Part shown: positions 7,600 to 13,674 of the stretch, piece after piece
Layout: each line of letters starts with the position of its first letter
Position numbering within the stretch: the first letter of the stretch is position 1
Assembly: GCA_051744605.1 (NCBI GenBank)
Contig: JBNJDE010000041.1
Coordinates: 1 to 17,640, forward strand
DNA from: Halanaeroarchaeum sp051744605
Lineage (GTDB): Archaea; Halobacteriota; Halobacteria; Halobacteriales; Halobacteriaceae
DNA: 17,640 nt
Direction of reading: 5' to 3'
The notes under the pieces: model-generated
Told to the model about the DNA's origin: nothing
What the model saw: only the letters and a program-made list of their open reading frames with translations
Databases searched by the model: none
Made by a program: the position numbers and the translations under genes

Positions 7600-8904
7600 T
7601 CAGTTCCCGACGGCAGTCGCCCGCTGTACCACCGACGCGCCGTAGCGCTCTTCGAGTGCCTCGTGCTGGTCCGGTCGGTTCTCGTAGACGTCCTTGAAGA
7701 GGGCGATGGGCGTACTGGCGGCCTGGTAGGTGGCCTCGTCCCACATCCGATCCGCTTCGACGTCGACTTCGATGCCGTCGATGCGCAGCGTCACCGCCTG
7801 CGTCATGGCGATGGCGCCCTTGCCCGCCGCCTTTGCGGCCTCGAACTCCTCCATGGAGTCGACGACGTCGTCCAGGCTCGGAACGTACTCCACGAGGTCG
7901 AGGACCGCGTCCGAGAGGTCCTCGTCGTCGAGATGCTCGTCGTCGCCGCCGACACTGAGGCGGTAGCCATCGTCCGTCGCGTCGAGTTCGATGCGGTCGC
8001 CACCGTAGGTCGCGACGCCGTCCGCCGGTCGCAGTTCGACCTCCCGGCCGTCCGCGTCGAGGAGCCAGTAGCCCTCCTCCGGTGGGAGCGGTGCGGTGTT
8101 GGCCTCGACGACCTGGCCGGGCGTGAGTGCCCAGATGCCGAGCATCCCCTTCGCGCGGTTGTCCTCCATCCGGTCGTGGTAGCCCTCGACGTCCCGGATG
8201 TCGTCGTACGGGCCGTCGACCGCGATCAGGCCCGCGGCGCTGGCCGCCCGGGAGGTGTTGTGCCGGAGTTCGGCCCACGGTGGGAGGCCGCCCGTCGGGG
8301 TCATCGCGCGCATGTCTTTCGTGTAGTCGACCTCGCCGTCGACGAGGAGGAACAGCCGTTCGAGGTTGTTCTCCGGTCGGCCCATCTCCTCGCGGAGGTC
8401 CTCCATGGCGAGTTCGGCGGCTCCGCTCTCGACGATGACGGACATGGCGAGACTCCCCTCCTCCATGCCGTGTTCGCTCTCGACGATGGTCAGGAACTCG
8501 TCGGCCTTCTTCCAGTCGTCGATGCCACCGACCTCCGGGATCACGAACCCGTCGATCTGCTCGCCCGCCCCCTCCTCGGGGTCGGCTATCTCGAGCATGT
8601 GCTGGAAGCCGCGGTACCGCGTGGCCGGGCTATCGCGATGCCAGACCACCCGCGGGTGGATCGCTGCCGGCACGTCCTCGCCGTGCGCTGTGACCACCTC
8701 GACGATGTTCTCGACCCCCTCCTCTCGCATCGACGGTGCGGTCGCGTCCTCGTTGTCCGGGACCCAGACGTCCGGGGCCTCCATGCCCCGGAGCTGGGCT
8801 GCACGTCGCAGCATCTTCGCGGAGTCCGCTTCTCCCTCCACCGCCGTCGGCGTGGTGAAGAAGGTTCGCACGAACGCTCGATCGTGATTTCGTTCGGTAC
8901 TCAT
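7600..8904 (-). CDS. aceB: Malate synthase, haloarchaeal type
   Basis: The 434-residue product condenses glyoxylate with acetyl-CoA to give malate, the second step of the glyoxylate bypass. It belongs to the short haloarchaeal class (about 430 residues), related to the CitE/HpcH aldolase-lyase barrel and unlike the larger A and G types. Visible marks are PDNEDATAPS (49-58), AIHPRVVWHRD (81-91), VIVESGAAELA (156-166), AVDGPYDDIRD (228-238) and GMLGIWALTPGQVVEANTAP (253-272). ATG 8904 is chosen because the N-terminus MSTERNHDRAFVRTFFT fits the family; upstream in-frame sequence does not. It lies 53 bp after aceA, as in the Haloferax ace operon, with a possible internal promoter in that gap. Confidence 0.94.
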   Translation of the reverse strand: MSTERNHDRAFVRTFFTTPTAVEGEADSAKMLRRAAQLRGMEAPDVWVPDNEDATAPSMREEGVENIVEVVTAHGEDVPAAIHPRVVWHRDSPATRYRGFQHMLEIADPEEGAGEQIDGFVIPEVGGIDDWKKADEFLTIVESEHGMEEGSLAMSVIVESGAAELAMEDLREEMGRPENNLERLFLLVDGEVDYTKDMRAMTPTGGLPPWAELRHNTSRAASAAGLIAVDGPYDDIRDVEGYHDRMEDNRAKGMLGIWALTPGQVVEANTAPLPPEEGYWLLDADGREVELRPADGVATYGGDRIELDATDDGYRLSVGGDDEHLDDEDLSDAVLDLVEYVPSLDDVVDSMEEFEAAKAAGKGAIAMTQAVTLRIDGIEVDVEADRMWDEATYQAASTPIALFKDVYENRPDQHEALEERYGASVVQRATAVGN

Positions 8905-8932
8905 CGTCCTCGAACGGTTGCAGTTGCTTGGT

Positions 8933-8940
8933 TCATAATT
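8933..8940 (-). promoter_or_regulatory. Possible internal promoter for aceB
   Basis: The aceA-aceB gap reads AATTATGA on the minus strand, centred about 33 bp upstream of the aceB ATG. It may allow aceB to be made apart from aceA. A GAGG lies just before the ATG, so translation from the long operon transcript is also possible. Confidence 0.35.
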
Positions 8941-8957
8941 GTGGGCCCTCCGGCAAT

Positions 8958-10001
8958 TCAATCGTCCGAGGAGATGACCGTCTCCTCGCGGTCCTCGCTG
9001 AATCCCTCGGAGTTCGCCATCCGTTCTCGGGCCTCCCGGTCGAAACGACCCTCGATGTCCTGGTACAGTGGGACCTGGGAGAGCTCGTGGTGGCTCTCCG
9101 TCGCGTGGCCGAGATACCGCTCCTCCAGGTCGAACTGGGCCGTCTCGTCGTTCTCGGCGAGGTTCTGCATGTCCTCGTAGACGTGGTAGGCGCCGGAGTG
9201 CAGCGCGAACAGGGTGATGAAGATGTACTCGTACCCCAAATCGGCGAGTTCCTGGAACGTGAGCGGATCGTCCTCCTCGGACCATGCGAACGACGACGAG
9301 TAGTTGAACGCCAGTCGGAGGTCAGGGTGGGTCTCGTGGATGGCCTCGGCGTAGTCGATGGCGTCCTCGCGGGACGGGTCGGGCATCTCGGGCCAGACGA
9401 TGTCGACGCCCGCGTCCGCGTACAGGCGGCCGCGCTCGAGGTGTTCCTCCCAGTCGCCGTTCGCGGAGCCATAGGCGTCCGTCCGGGCGATGATGATGGT
9501 GTCCTCGGACTGTCTGGCGTTCACGGCCGCCTCGAAGCGGGCGACGGCCTTCTCGCGCGAGACGATCTCCTTGCCGGCGATGTGCCCACAGCGCTTGGGC
9601 GTCTGCTGGTCTTCGATGTGGATCGCCGCCACGCCGGCCTTCTCGTACTCTCTGACCGTTCGTCGCACGTTGTGGACGCCACCGTAGCCGGTGTCGGCGT
9701 CCGCGATGACCGGCAGCGTGGTCGCCTCCACGATGCGCTTTGCGTTCTCGACCATCTCGGTCATCGAGACCATCTCGAGGTCCGGGAAGCCGAACTGACC
9801 GAGCACGGTCGAGTACCCGGACATGTAGGCGGCATCGAGGCCCGCCATCTCCGCGAGTCGTGCGTCGAGTGCGTGGTAGATCCCCGGGGCGAACACGAAG
9901 TCCTGCTCGTCGAAGCGGTCCCGGAGTTCCCGCCCGGCGGGGTTGTCGATGTCTCGCCGGGTATAGTCCGTCTCCCCGAGAGAGGCGATATCGTCGGTCA
10001 T
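8958..10001 (-). CDS. aceA: Isocitrate lyase
   Basis: The 347-residue product splits isocitrate into succinate and glyoxylate, the first step of the glyoxylate bypass used for growth on acetate or fatty acids. It is a PEP-mutase/isocitrate-lyase superfamily barrel. Marks are SGYSTVLGQFGFPD (61-74), the Mg-binding DADTGYGG (101-108), IEDQ (129-132) and the catalytic K136-R-C138-G-H140 signature of true isocitrate lyases, which argues against methylisocitrate lyase. The length matches the compact archaeal form. The frame is open 81 codons further upstream, but that part is Arg/His/Pro-rich. ATG 10001 is chosen for the family-like start MTDDIASLGETDYTRRD and its ATGA overlap with the upstream small ORF. 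Confidence 0.95.
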   Translation of the reverse strand: MTDDIASLGETDYTRRDIDNPAGRELRDRFDEQDFVFAPGIYHALDARLAEMAGLDAAYMSGYSTVLGQFGFPDLEMVSMTEMVENAKRIVEATTLPVIADADTGYGGVHNVRRTVREYEKAGVAAIHIEDQQTPKRCGHIAGKEIVSREKAVARFEAAVNARQSEDTIIIARTDAYGSANGDWEEHLERGRLYADAGVDIVWPEMPDPSREDAIDYAEAIHETHPDLRLAFNYSSSFAWSEEDDPLTFQELADLGYEYIFITLFALHSGAYHVYEDMQNLAENDETAQFDLEERYLGHATESHHELSQVPLYQDIEGRFDREARERMANSEGFSEDREETVISSDD

Positions 10002-10159
10002 CGTGATCGAGGGTCCGTGGGCTGGTCGAGTGCTTGCCTGTGGCTCCAGACGGCCTCGGCGAGGAACTCGTACCGGTCGTCGGTGTCTTCGGCGTCGGTG
10101 CGCAGGTCGGGAACGGCCGGAAGGCCGGTGTTCTCTATGTCGGTGTATCGGGTTGACAT
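9998..10159 (-). CDS. Small ORF coupled to aceA (53 aa)
   Basis: This 53-codon frame runs from ATG 10159 to TGA 9998-10000, and its stop overlaps the aceA ATG as ATGA. Codon third positions are G or C in about 77% of codons (41 of 53), nearly all of them in the middle of the frame, as in coding haloarchaeal DNA. The product starts MSTRYTDIENTGLPAVPDLR, is acidic in the middle, ends with a likely helix (RYEFLAEAVWSHRQALDQ) and has no cysteine, signal or membrane segment. No family is recognised. It is the first frame of the ace transcript, so it may be a genuine small protein, a leader that sets aceA translation by coupling, or both. Confidence 0.6.
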   Translation of the reverse strand: MSTRYTDIENTGLPAVPDLRTDAEDTDDRYEFLAEAVWSHRQALDQPTDPRSR

Positions 10160-10170
10160 GGTATGGTGGG

Positions 10171-10193
10171 TCGTCGGTCGGTCGGCGGTCGGC
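10171..10193. repeat. TCGG-type tetranucleotide repeat in the ace leader
   Basis: The plus strand has a short, imperfect run of TCGG units (CCGA on the ace coding strand) within the predicted untranslated leader, 12 bp before the small ORF start. It is not part of any likely protein. Confidence 0.4.
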
Positions 10194-10267
10194 TGGCTGT
10201 TCGGCGGATCTGGCGTCCGTCTCCTGCGTGGTGTACCATTGCACTCGACGAGTCGGGGAAGGACTGA

Positions 10268-10274
10268 ATAAAGT
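10268..10274 (-). promoter_or_regulatory. Likely TATA box of the ace operon
   Basis: The minus strand reads CTTTATT. Transcription would start near 10245, giving a leader of about 86 nt before the small ORF, unlike the leaderless genes elsewhere in the window. The whole stretch 10265-10298 is AT-rich, so the exact box is uncertain. Confidence 0.45.
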
Positions 10275-10275
10275 T

Positions 10276-10294
10276 AATGATTAATAATGATTAT
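10276..10294. promoter_or_regulatory. Paired TAATGATTA direct repeats, candidate operator
   Basis: TAATGATTA occurs at 10276-10284 and again at 10286-10294, a 10-bp period that puts both on one face of the helix. Each copy is an odd palindrome (TAAT-G-ATTA). The pair sits directly upstream of the likely ace TATA box, where a regulator would contact or block TFB. It is the most AT-rich patch in the window. Confidence 0.55.
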
Positions 10295-10354
10295 ACGGGG
10301 GGATGTGTATTACCACACTATTTTGACAAGCGGTACCACGAAATCGACCGTACC

Positions 10355-10362
10355 GACTTTAG
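10355..10362 (+). promoter_or_regulatory. TATA-like box of the SWIM zinc-finger gene
   Basis: GACTTTAG is centred about 27 bp upstream of GTG 10386, predicting a leaderless transcript and supporting that start codon. Confidence 0.5.
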
Positions 10363-10385
10363 CCCTCCCCTGCGAAGCACCGGTC

Positions 10386-10733
10386 GTGTCGACCGTCGAG
10401 GACTGGCGCGACGCGCTCGCCGAGGCCGGTGCGCTCACGCCAGCGATCGTGAAGGAGATTCTCGCTGTCCACGGCGACCGCGGACAGCGGGCCATCGAGG
10501 CGGTCACCGAGCGACGGGTGAAGGAGTACCGCGACTTCACGGTGGTCGTGGGGCACGGTGACGAGTACATCGTCGAGGACGGGGAGTGTACCTGTAAAGA
10601 CAGCGAGTACAACCTCGACCCCGCGGACCCGACCCAGCGGTGCTGGCACGCTATCGCGGTCGATATCGCCGAGCGGATCGACGAGATCGACCGCCACGAC
10701 ATGTGGTACTCGGAGGTCCGCGAGTTCCTGTAA
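10386..10733 (+). CDS. Small SWIM-type zinc-finger protein
   Basis: From GTG 10386 the product has 115 residues. It carries C68-x-C70-x15-C86-x-H88, the CxCxnCxH pattern of SWIM zinc fingers, which take part in DNA or protein binding. Before it lies a helical part (about 5-45) and a short strand-rich segment (FTVVVGHGDEYIVEDGE); after it a helix (IAVDIAERIDEID). The frame is open back to an ATG at 10287, but the extra 33 residues are unlike the rest and the promoter sits inside them, so the GTG is preferred. It is divergent from the ace operon, which makes a regulatory link possible but unproven. Confidence 0.75.
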   Translation: MSTVEDWRDALAEAGALTPAIVKEILAVHGDRGQRAIEAVTERRVKEYRDFTVVVGHGDEYIVEDGECTCKDSEYNLDPADPTQRCWHAIAVDIAERIDEIDRHDMWYSEVREFL

Positions 10734-10788
10734 TCCGAACGCTCCCGGGGTTCAAATACGAAGCCAGGGCCACCTGCGCCCATGCCCT

Positions 10789-10876
10789 GAGCACTGCCCC
10801 GGAGCGAACGAGGCGGTAGCGTGGTCACCCGCTCCGGGCTCTTTCGATCGGCGACGGATACCGTCGCCGCCAATCG
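10789..10876. other. Two strong inverted repeats in a convergent gap
   Basis: The 173-bp gap between the SWIM gene and hisH holds two perfect 9-bp inverted repeats. The first pairs CCCGGAGCG (10798-10806) with CGCTCCGGG (10830-10838) across 23 nt. The second pairs CGGCGACGG (10849-10857) with CCGTCGCCG (10861-10869) across ATA. Outer bases can extend both stems with bulges. They may act as a two-way terminator or be part of a small structured RNA. Confidence 0.45.
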
Positions 10877-10906
10877 ACTACCTGCTTGCAATCACAGGCC
10901 CGGTAC

Positions 10907-11563
10907 CTACTGGTCGGCGACGATGTCTACGAAGTTCTGAAGGACGCGGAGCCCCGTCTCGCCGGACTTCTCCGGGTGGAACTGCGTTCCGAAGACGTTC
11001 CCCGCCTCGTTGGCGACGACGGCCGGGAACTCGACGCCGTACTCCGTCGTGGCGACGACCGCCGTGGGGTCGTCGGGTTCGGCGAAGTAGGAGTGCACGA
11101 AGTAAGCGTAGCCCCCGTCGACACCCTCGACGAGCGGGTGTGCCCGCTCGACCGAGAGGTCGTTCCAGCCCATGTGGGGCACCTTCTGGTCGCCCGTGAA
11201 CCGGACGTTCCGGCCGGGGACGAGGTCGAGGCCCTGGACGTCGCCCTGTCCCTCCCGCTCGGCTTCCTCGCTCGAGGTGAGCAACATCTGCATCCCGAGA
11301 CAGATGCCCAGGATGGGAACGCCGTCCTCGGCAGCGGTGACGAGGTCCTTGCGGAACGGCCCGGCGTTCTCCATGCCGTCGCCGAAGGCCCCGACCCCGG
11401 GGAGGACGATGCCGTCCGCGTCCTGGAGGTCGGCGGGGTCGTCGGAGATGGTGACGCTCGCTCCCGCCCGCTCGAGGCCCCGCGTGGCGCTCCGGAGGTT
11501 CCCCAGGCCGTAGTCCACGACCATCACGGACGTGGCCGTCTGTTCGGGGGACTGCTGGCTCAT
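10907..11563 (-). CDS. hisH: Imidazole glycerol phosphate synthase subunit HisH
   Basis: The 218-residue glutaminase subunit of imidazole glycerol phosphate synthase supplies ammonia to HisF in histidine synthesis (cytosolic HisH-HisF complex). It is a class I glutamine amidotransferase with the start VVDYGLGNLRS (15-25), oxyanion segment LPGVGAFGDGM (54-64), nucleophile C88 in GICLGMQML, and H196/E198 in TQFHPEKSG. The frame is open far upstream (to 12178), antisense-like and overlapping udg, so ATG 11563 is chosen; a shorter start at M14 would also leave the domain whole. A weak AGGA precedes the ATG. No other his gene is in the window. Confidence 0.94.
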   Translation of the reverse strand: MSQQSPEQTATSVMVVDYGLGNLRSATRGLERAGASVTISDDPADLQDADGIVLPGVGAFGDGMENAGPFRKDLVTAAEDGVPILGICLGMQMLLTSSEEAEREGQGDVQGLDLVPGRNVRFTGDQKVPHMGWNDLSVERAHPLVEGVDGGYAYFVHSYFAEPDDPTAVVATTEYGVEFPAVVANEAGNVFGTQFHPEKSGETGLRVLQNFVDIVADQ

Positions 11564-11619
11564 GTTCTGTCCTACTTGACTCGGCGCCTTGGCCCTTTCC
11601 GTCGCGGCGACACTGCCGC

Positions 11620-12207
11620 TCAGAACTCCCCGAGACTCGCCTGGTCGCTGCGGGGATTGCCGGCCAGCTCGGCGGCGTCGGCGATGACCTGCTCGAAGGT
11701 CCCGCGTTGACTTCGGTCGTAGAGCGTGGCCGCCGGATGGACACAGATCATCACGTCCCGGACCTGGCCGTCGATGGCGACCGACTCGACGGTGCCGGCC
11801 TCGCTCGTCACGGCCACCGACCGGTCCAGCAGGTTCTCGGTGGGGACCTTCCCGAGGGTGACCACGACCGCCGGGTCCACAGCGGCTATCTCGCGGTCGA
11901 GGTACGGTCGACAGTTCGCCCGCTCTGTTGCTGTCGGGTCGCGGTTGTCCGGCGGCCGACAGCGGACGCTGTTGGTGATCCGCACCACCGACCGGTCCAG
12001 GCCGTTCTCCTGGAGCACCTCGTCGAGGATCTTCCCGCTCCGACCGACGAAGGGCTCTCCATCGGCGTCTTCCTGTTGTCCTGGCGCTTCGCCGACGAAG
12101 AGGATCGGCGCGTCGGCGGGGCCGACCCCGTTGACGATGCGGCTCCGGGACTCGACGAGGGCCGGACAGCGCGTGCACTCGGTCACGACCAGGTCGTCCT
12201 GCTCCAT
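11620..12207 (-). CDS. udg: Uracil-DNA glycosylase, family 4
   Basis: A 195-residue base-excision repair enzyme that removes uracil from DNA. Motif A is G39-E-A-P-G43 followed by QQED and GEPFVGRSGKIL, the family 4 form (family 5 would have GLAPA). Motif B is H157-P-A-A. Four cysteines at 11, 14, 83 and 99 match the 4Fe-4S ligands of this family. The open frame extends upstream into DUF99, but ATG 12207 gives the standard length and start. It follows DUF99 by 25 bp, with an AGGG just before the ATG, so it is probably the last gene of a DUF5786-DUF99-udg operon. Confidence 0.93.
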   Translation of the reverse strand: MEQDDLVVTECTRCPALVESRSRIVNGVGPADAPILFVGEAPGQQEDADGEPFVGRSGKILDEVLQENGLDRSVVRITNSVRCRPPDNRDPTATERANCRPYLDREIAAVDPAVVVTLGKVPTENLLDRSVAVTSEAGTVESVAIDGQVRDVMICVHPAATLYDRSQRGTFEQVIADAAELAGNPRSDQASLGEF

Positions 12208-12232
12208 ATCCCTGTTCAGTCGGTCGGACGGA

Positions 12233-12799
12233 TTAAGCGTCGGTGGTTCGCCGGACGAATCGATCGGCGGCCCTGGCGGCCTGGCGAGCGACGCGAACCG
12301 GTTCCGGACGCCCGCCGACCGGCGTGTACGCCTCGACGACGTCGGCCGCTTCGTCGACCCCGAGACCGACGGCCCGGAGGTAGACCGTCTCCCCATTGAC
12401 GGTCGTCTCTCGTCGGTCCGGTAGCGAGCGGTAGGCCTCCAGCCGCCGGTCGAGTGCGTCTCCGTCGAACTCCCGACGGAGTGCCGGCTCGAGTCCGTCG
12501 CTCTCCTCGAACGTGACGGCGATGACGGGTCGATCCACGAACCTGGACAGTTCTCGCAGGTCGACGACGTTGAACCAGGCCAGTGCGACCCCCGCGAGAA
12601 AGAGGTAGCGGACGTCCTCCCTGTCGAGGTCGGCGTAGAGTCCCTGGATAGATTCGGTGGCGTCGAGTCCACCCACTGAACAGGAAGAAAATTCGAATCC
12701 GTCCACGGCCCGTGCGGCGGTCACCACGACGCCCGCCAGCGTCGAACGGTCACCGCGGTACGACTCGGCGATACCGAGCGCCCGGACACCCGGCTTCAC
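12233..12799 (-). CDS. DUF99 family protein (endonuclease V-like fold)
   Basis: The 188-residue product starts MKPGVRALGIAESY, typical of archaeal DUF99 (UPF0215). It continues with an internal GVVVTAARAVDGFEFSS segment and ends with a YLRAVGL segment and a helical tail. DUF99 proteins are thought to be related to endonuclease V, with an RNase H-like fold; no activity is established for the haloarchaeal members. It starts with GTG at 12799 and has a good Shine-Dalgarno, AAGGAG, 8 nt upstream inside the end of the DUF5786 gene, so it is translated as an internal operon gene. The neighbour udg hints at a nucleic-acid repair role (inference). Confidence 0.87.
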   Translation of the reverse strand: MKPGVRALGIAESYRGDRSTLAGVVVTAARAVDGFEFSSCSVGGLDATESIQGLYADLDREDVRYLFLAGVALAWFNVVDLRELSRFVDRPVIAVTFEESDGLEPALRREFDGDALDRRLEAYRSLPDRRETTVNGETVYLRAVGLGVDEAADVVEAYTPVGGRPEPVRVARQAARAADRFVRRTTDA

Positions 12800-12804
12800 C
12801 GCGG

Positions 12805-12981
12805 TTACTCCTTGATGTCTTTGAGTTTGTCGAGCAGTTCGTCGTTCGATGCCCCGATCTCGAAGTCGACGTCCCCCTCGTGTTCGTATTCGGCCGTTGC
12901 TACCCCTTCGTCCCCGTCCATATCGTCCGAATCGAGCGACTGCCGCTCCTGTTCGGATTCATCGTAACTCCCAAAGCCCAT
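12805..12981 (-). CDS. DUF5786 family small acidic protein
   Basis: A 58-residue, strongly acidic protein. It begins MGFGSYDESEQERQ, the recognisable start of the haloarchaeal DUF5786 family, and ends with a short helix (NDELLDKLKDIKE). It has no cysteine or membrane segment, and its function is unknown. It is the first gene of the DUF5786-DUF99-udg operon, with only 5 bp between its stop and the DUF99 GTG. The start is supported by a TATA-like box about 32 bp upstream. Confidence 0.85.
   Translation of the reverse strand: MGFGSYDESEQERQSLDSDDMDGDEGVATAEYEHEGDVDFEIGASNDELLDKLKDIKE
12808..12813 (-). promoter_or_regulatory. Shine-Dalgarno of the DUF99 gene
   Basis: AAGGAG on the minus strand covers the last two sense codons of the DUF5786 gene and lies 8 nt before the DUF99 GTG. 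It is one of the few clear ribosome-binding sites in the window and supports the GTG start. Confidence 0.65.
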
Positions 12982-13009
12982 ATCTATTGGAAGGTATGTG
13001 CCGACACCA

Positions 13010-13017
13010 CTAAAATT
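13010..13017 (-). promoter_or_regulatory. TATA-like box of the DUF5786-DUF99-udg operon
   Basis: The minus strand reads AATTTTAG, centred about 32 bp upstream of ATG 12981. Confidence 0.5.
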
Positions 13018-13032
13018 GCCCGCCCGGGCGAC

Positions 13033-13039
13033 GTTTTTC
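13033..13039 (+). promoter_or_regulatory. T-rich promoter element of the MBL-fold gene
   Basis: GTTTTTC is centred about 27 bp upstream of ATG 13063. It is only 16 bp from the divergent DUF5786 box, so the two promoters are back to back and may compete. Confidence 0.4.
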
Positions 13040-13062
13040 CGAACGGCCCCCCTACGGACGGT

Positions 13063-13674
13063 ATGAACGTCGTCAATCTGGCCGCCGATGCGGACGTGTT
13101 CACCAGCAACGCGTATCTCGTCGAGGGGAATCGGACGGTCCTGATCGACCCCGGTGCGATGCCCGGCACCATCGATGCCATCCGCGACCGTGGCACGGAC
13201 CTCGACGCCGTGGTCGTCACCCACCAGCACGCCGATCACGTCGCGGAACTCGATTCAGTGGTCGACGCCTTCTCGCCGGCTGTATACGCGTACGCGGACC
13301 ATCCTCGGCGAACAGAGGCTCTGGTCGACGGCGACCACCTCGACATCGGTGACGAACGGTTCGAGGCGGTTCACACACCCGGACACGCCGACGACCACCT
13401 CGCGTTCGTCTCCGAGACGACGCTCTTCTCGGGCGACGTCGTGGTCCACGACGACGCGGCCTTCACGGGTGGCTCGTTCGGCCGCACCGACCAGCCGGGA
13501 CAGTCCCGGTCGACGCTCATCGAGAGCATCGAGCGCCTCCTCGACCGGCTTTCCGACTCGGTCGAGGCGATGTATGCCGGTCACGGCGGGACCTTCGAGG
13601 GTGACGTGCGGTCCGTCGTAGGGCGGGCGCTCGAGCGTGCCGAGCGGCGCGAACCGAAGTACCCCGAGGAGTGA
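13063..13674 (+). CDS. Metallo-beta-lactamase-fold hydrolase
   Basis: A 203-residue cytosolic metallo-hydrolase with a complete two-metal site: H54-x-H56-x-D58-H59 (THQHADH), H108 (TPGHADDH), D125 (FSGDVVV) and H174 (YAGHGG). It is closest in layout to glyoxalase II-like members of the superfamily, but the C-terminal helical substrate domain is short, so the substrate is unknown. The frame is open 117 codons further upstream, but that part is antisense to the DUF5786 operon; ATG 13063 fits the promoter. Its TGA directly abuts the TGA of the convergent membrane protein gene. Confidence 0.9.
   Translation: MNVVNLAADADVFTSNAYLVEGNRTVLIDPGAMPGTIDAIRDRGTDLDAVVVTHQHADHVAELDSVVDAFSPAVYAYADHPRRTEALVDGDHLDIGDERFEAVHTPGHADDHLAFVSETTLFSGDVVVHDDAAFTGGSFGRTDQPGQSRSTLIESIERLLDRLSDSVEAMYAGHGGTFEGDVRSVVGRALERAERREPKYPEE

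Noticed and set aside
10002..10244. N-terminal extension of aceA by 81 codons
   Set aside because: The extension is rich in Arg, His and Pro, is not seen in isocitrate lyases, and overlaps the better-supported small ORF in another frame.
8928..10271. A 447-codon plus-strand frame antisense to aceA
   Set aside because: The aceA strand holds the full isocitrate lyase signature; the plus frame is its shadow.
10749..10765. GGTTCAAATAC, similar to a tRNA T-loop
   Set aside because: The flanking bases cannot form a 5-bp T stem, and no acceptor, D or anticodon arm can be built around it.
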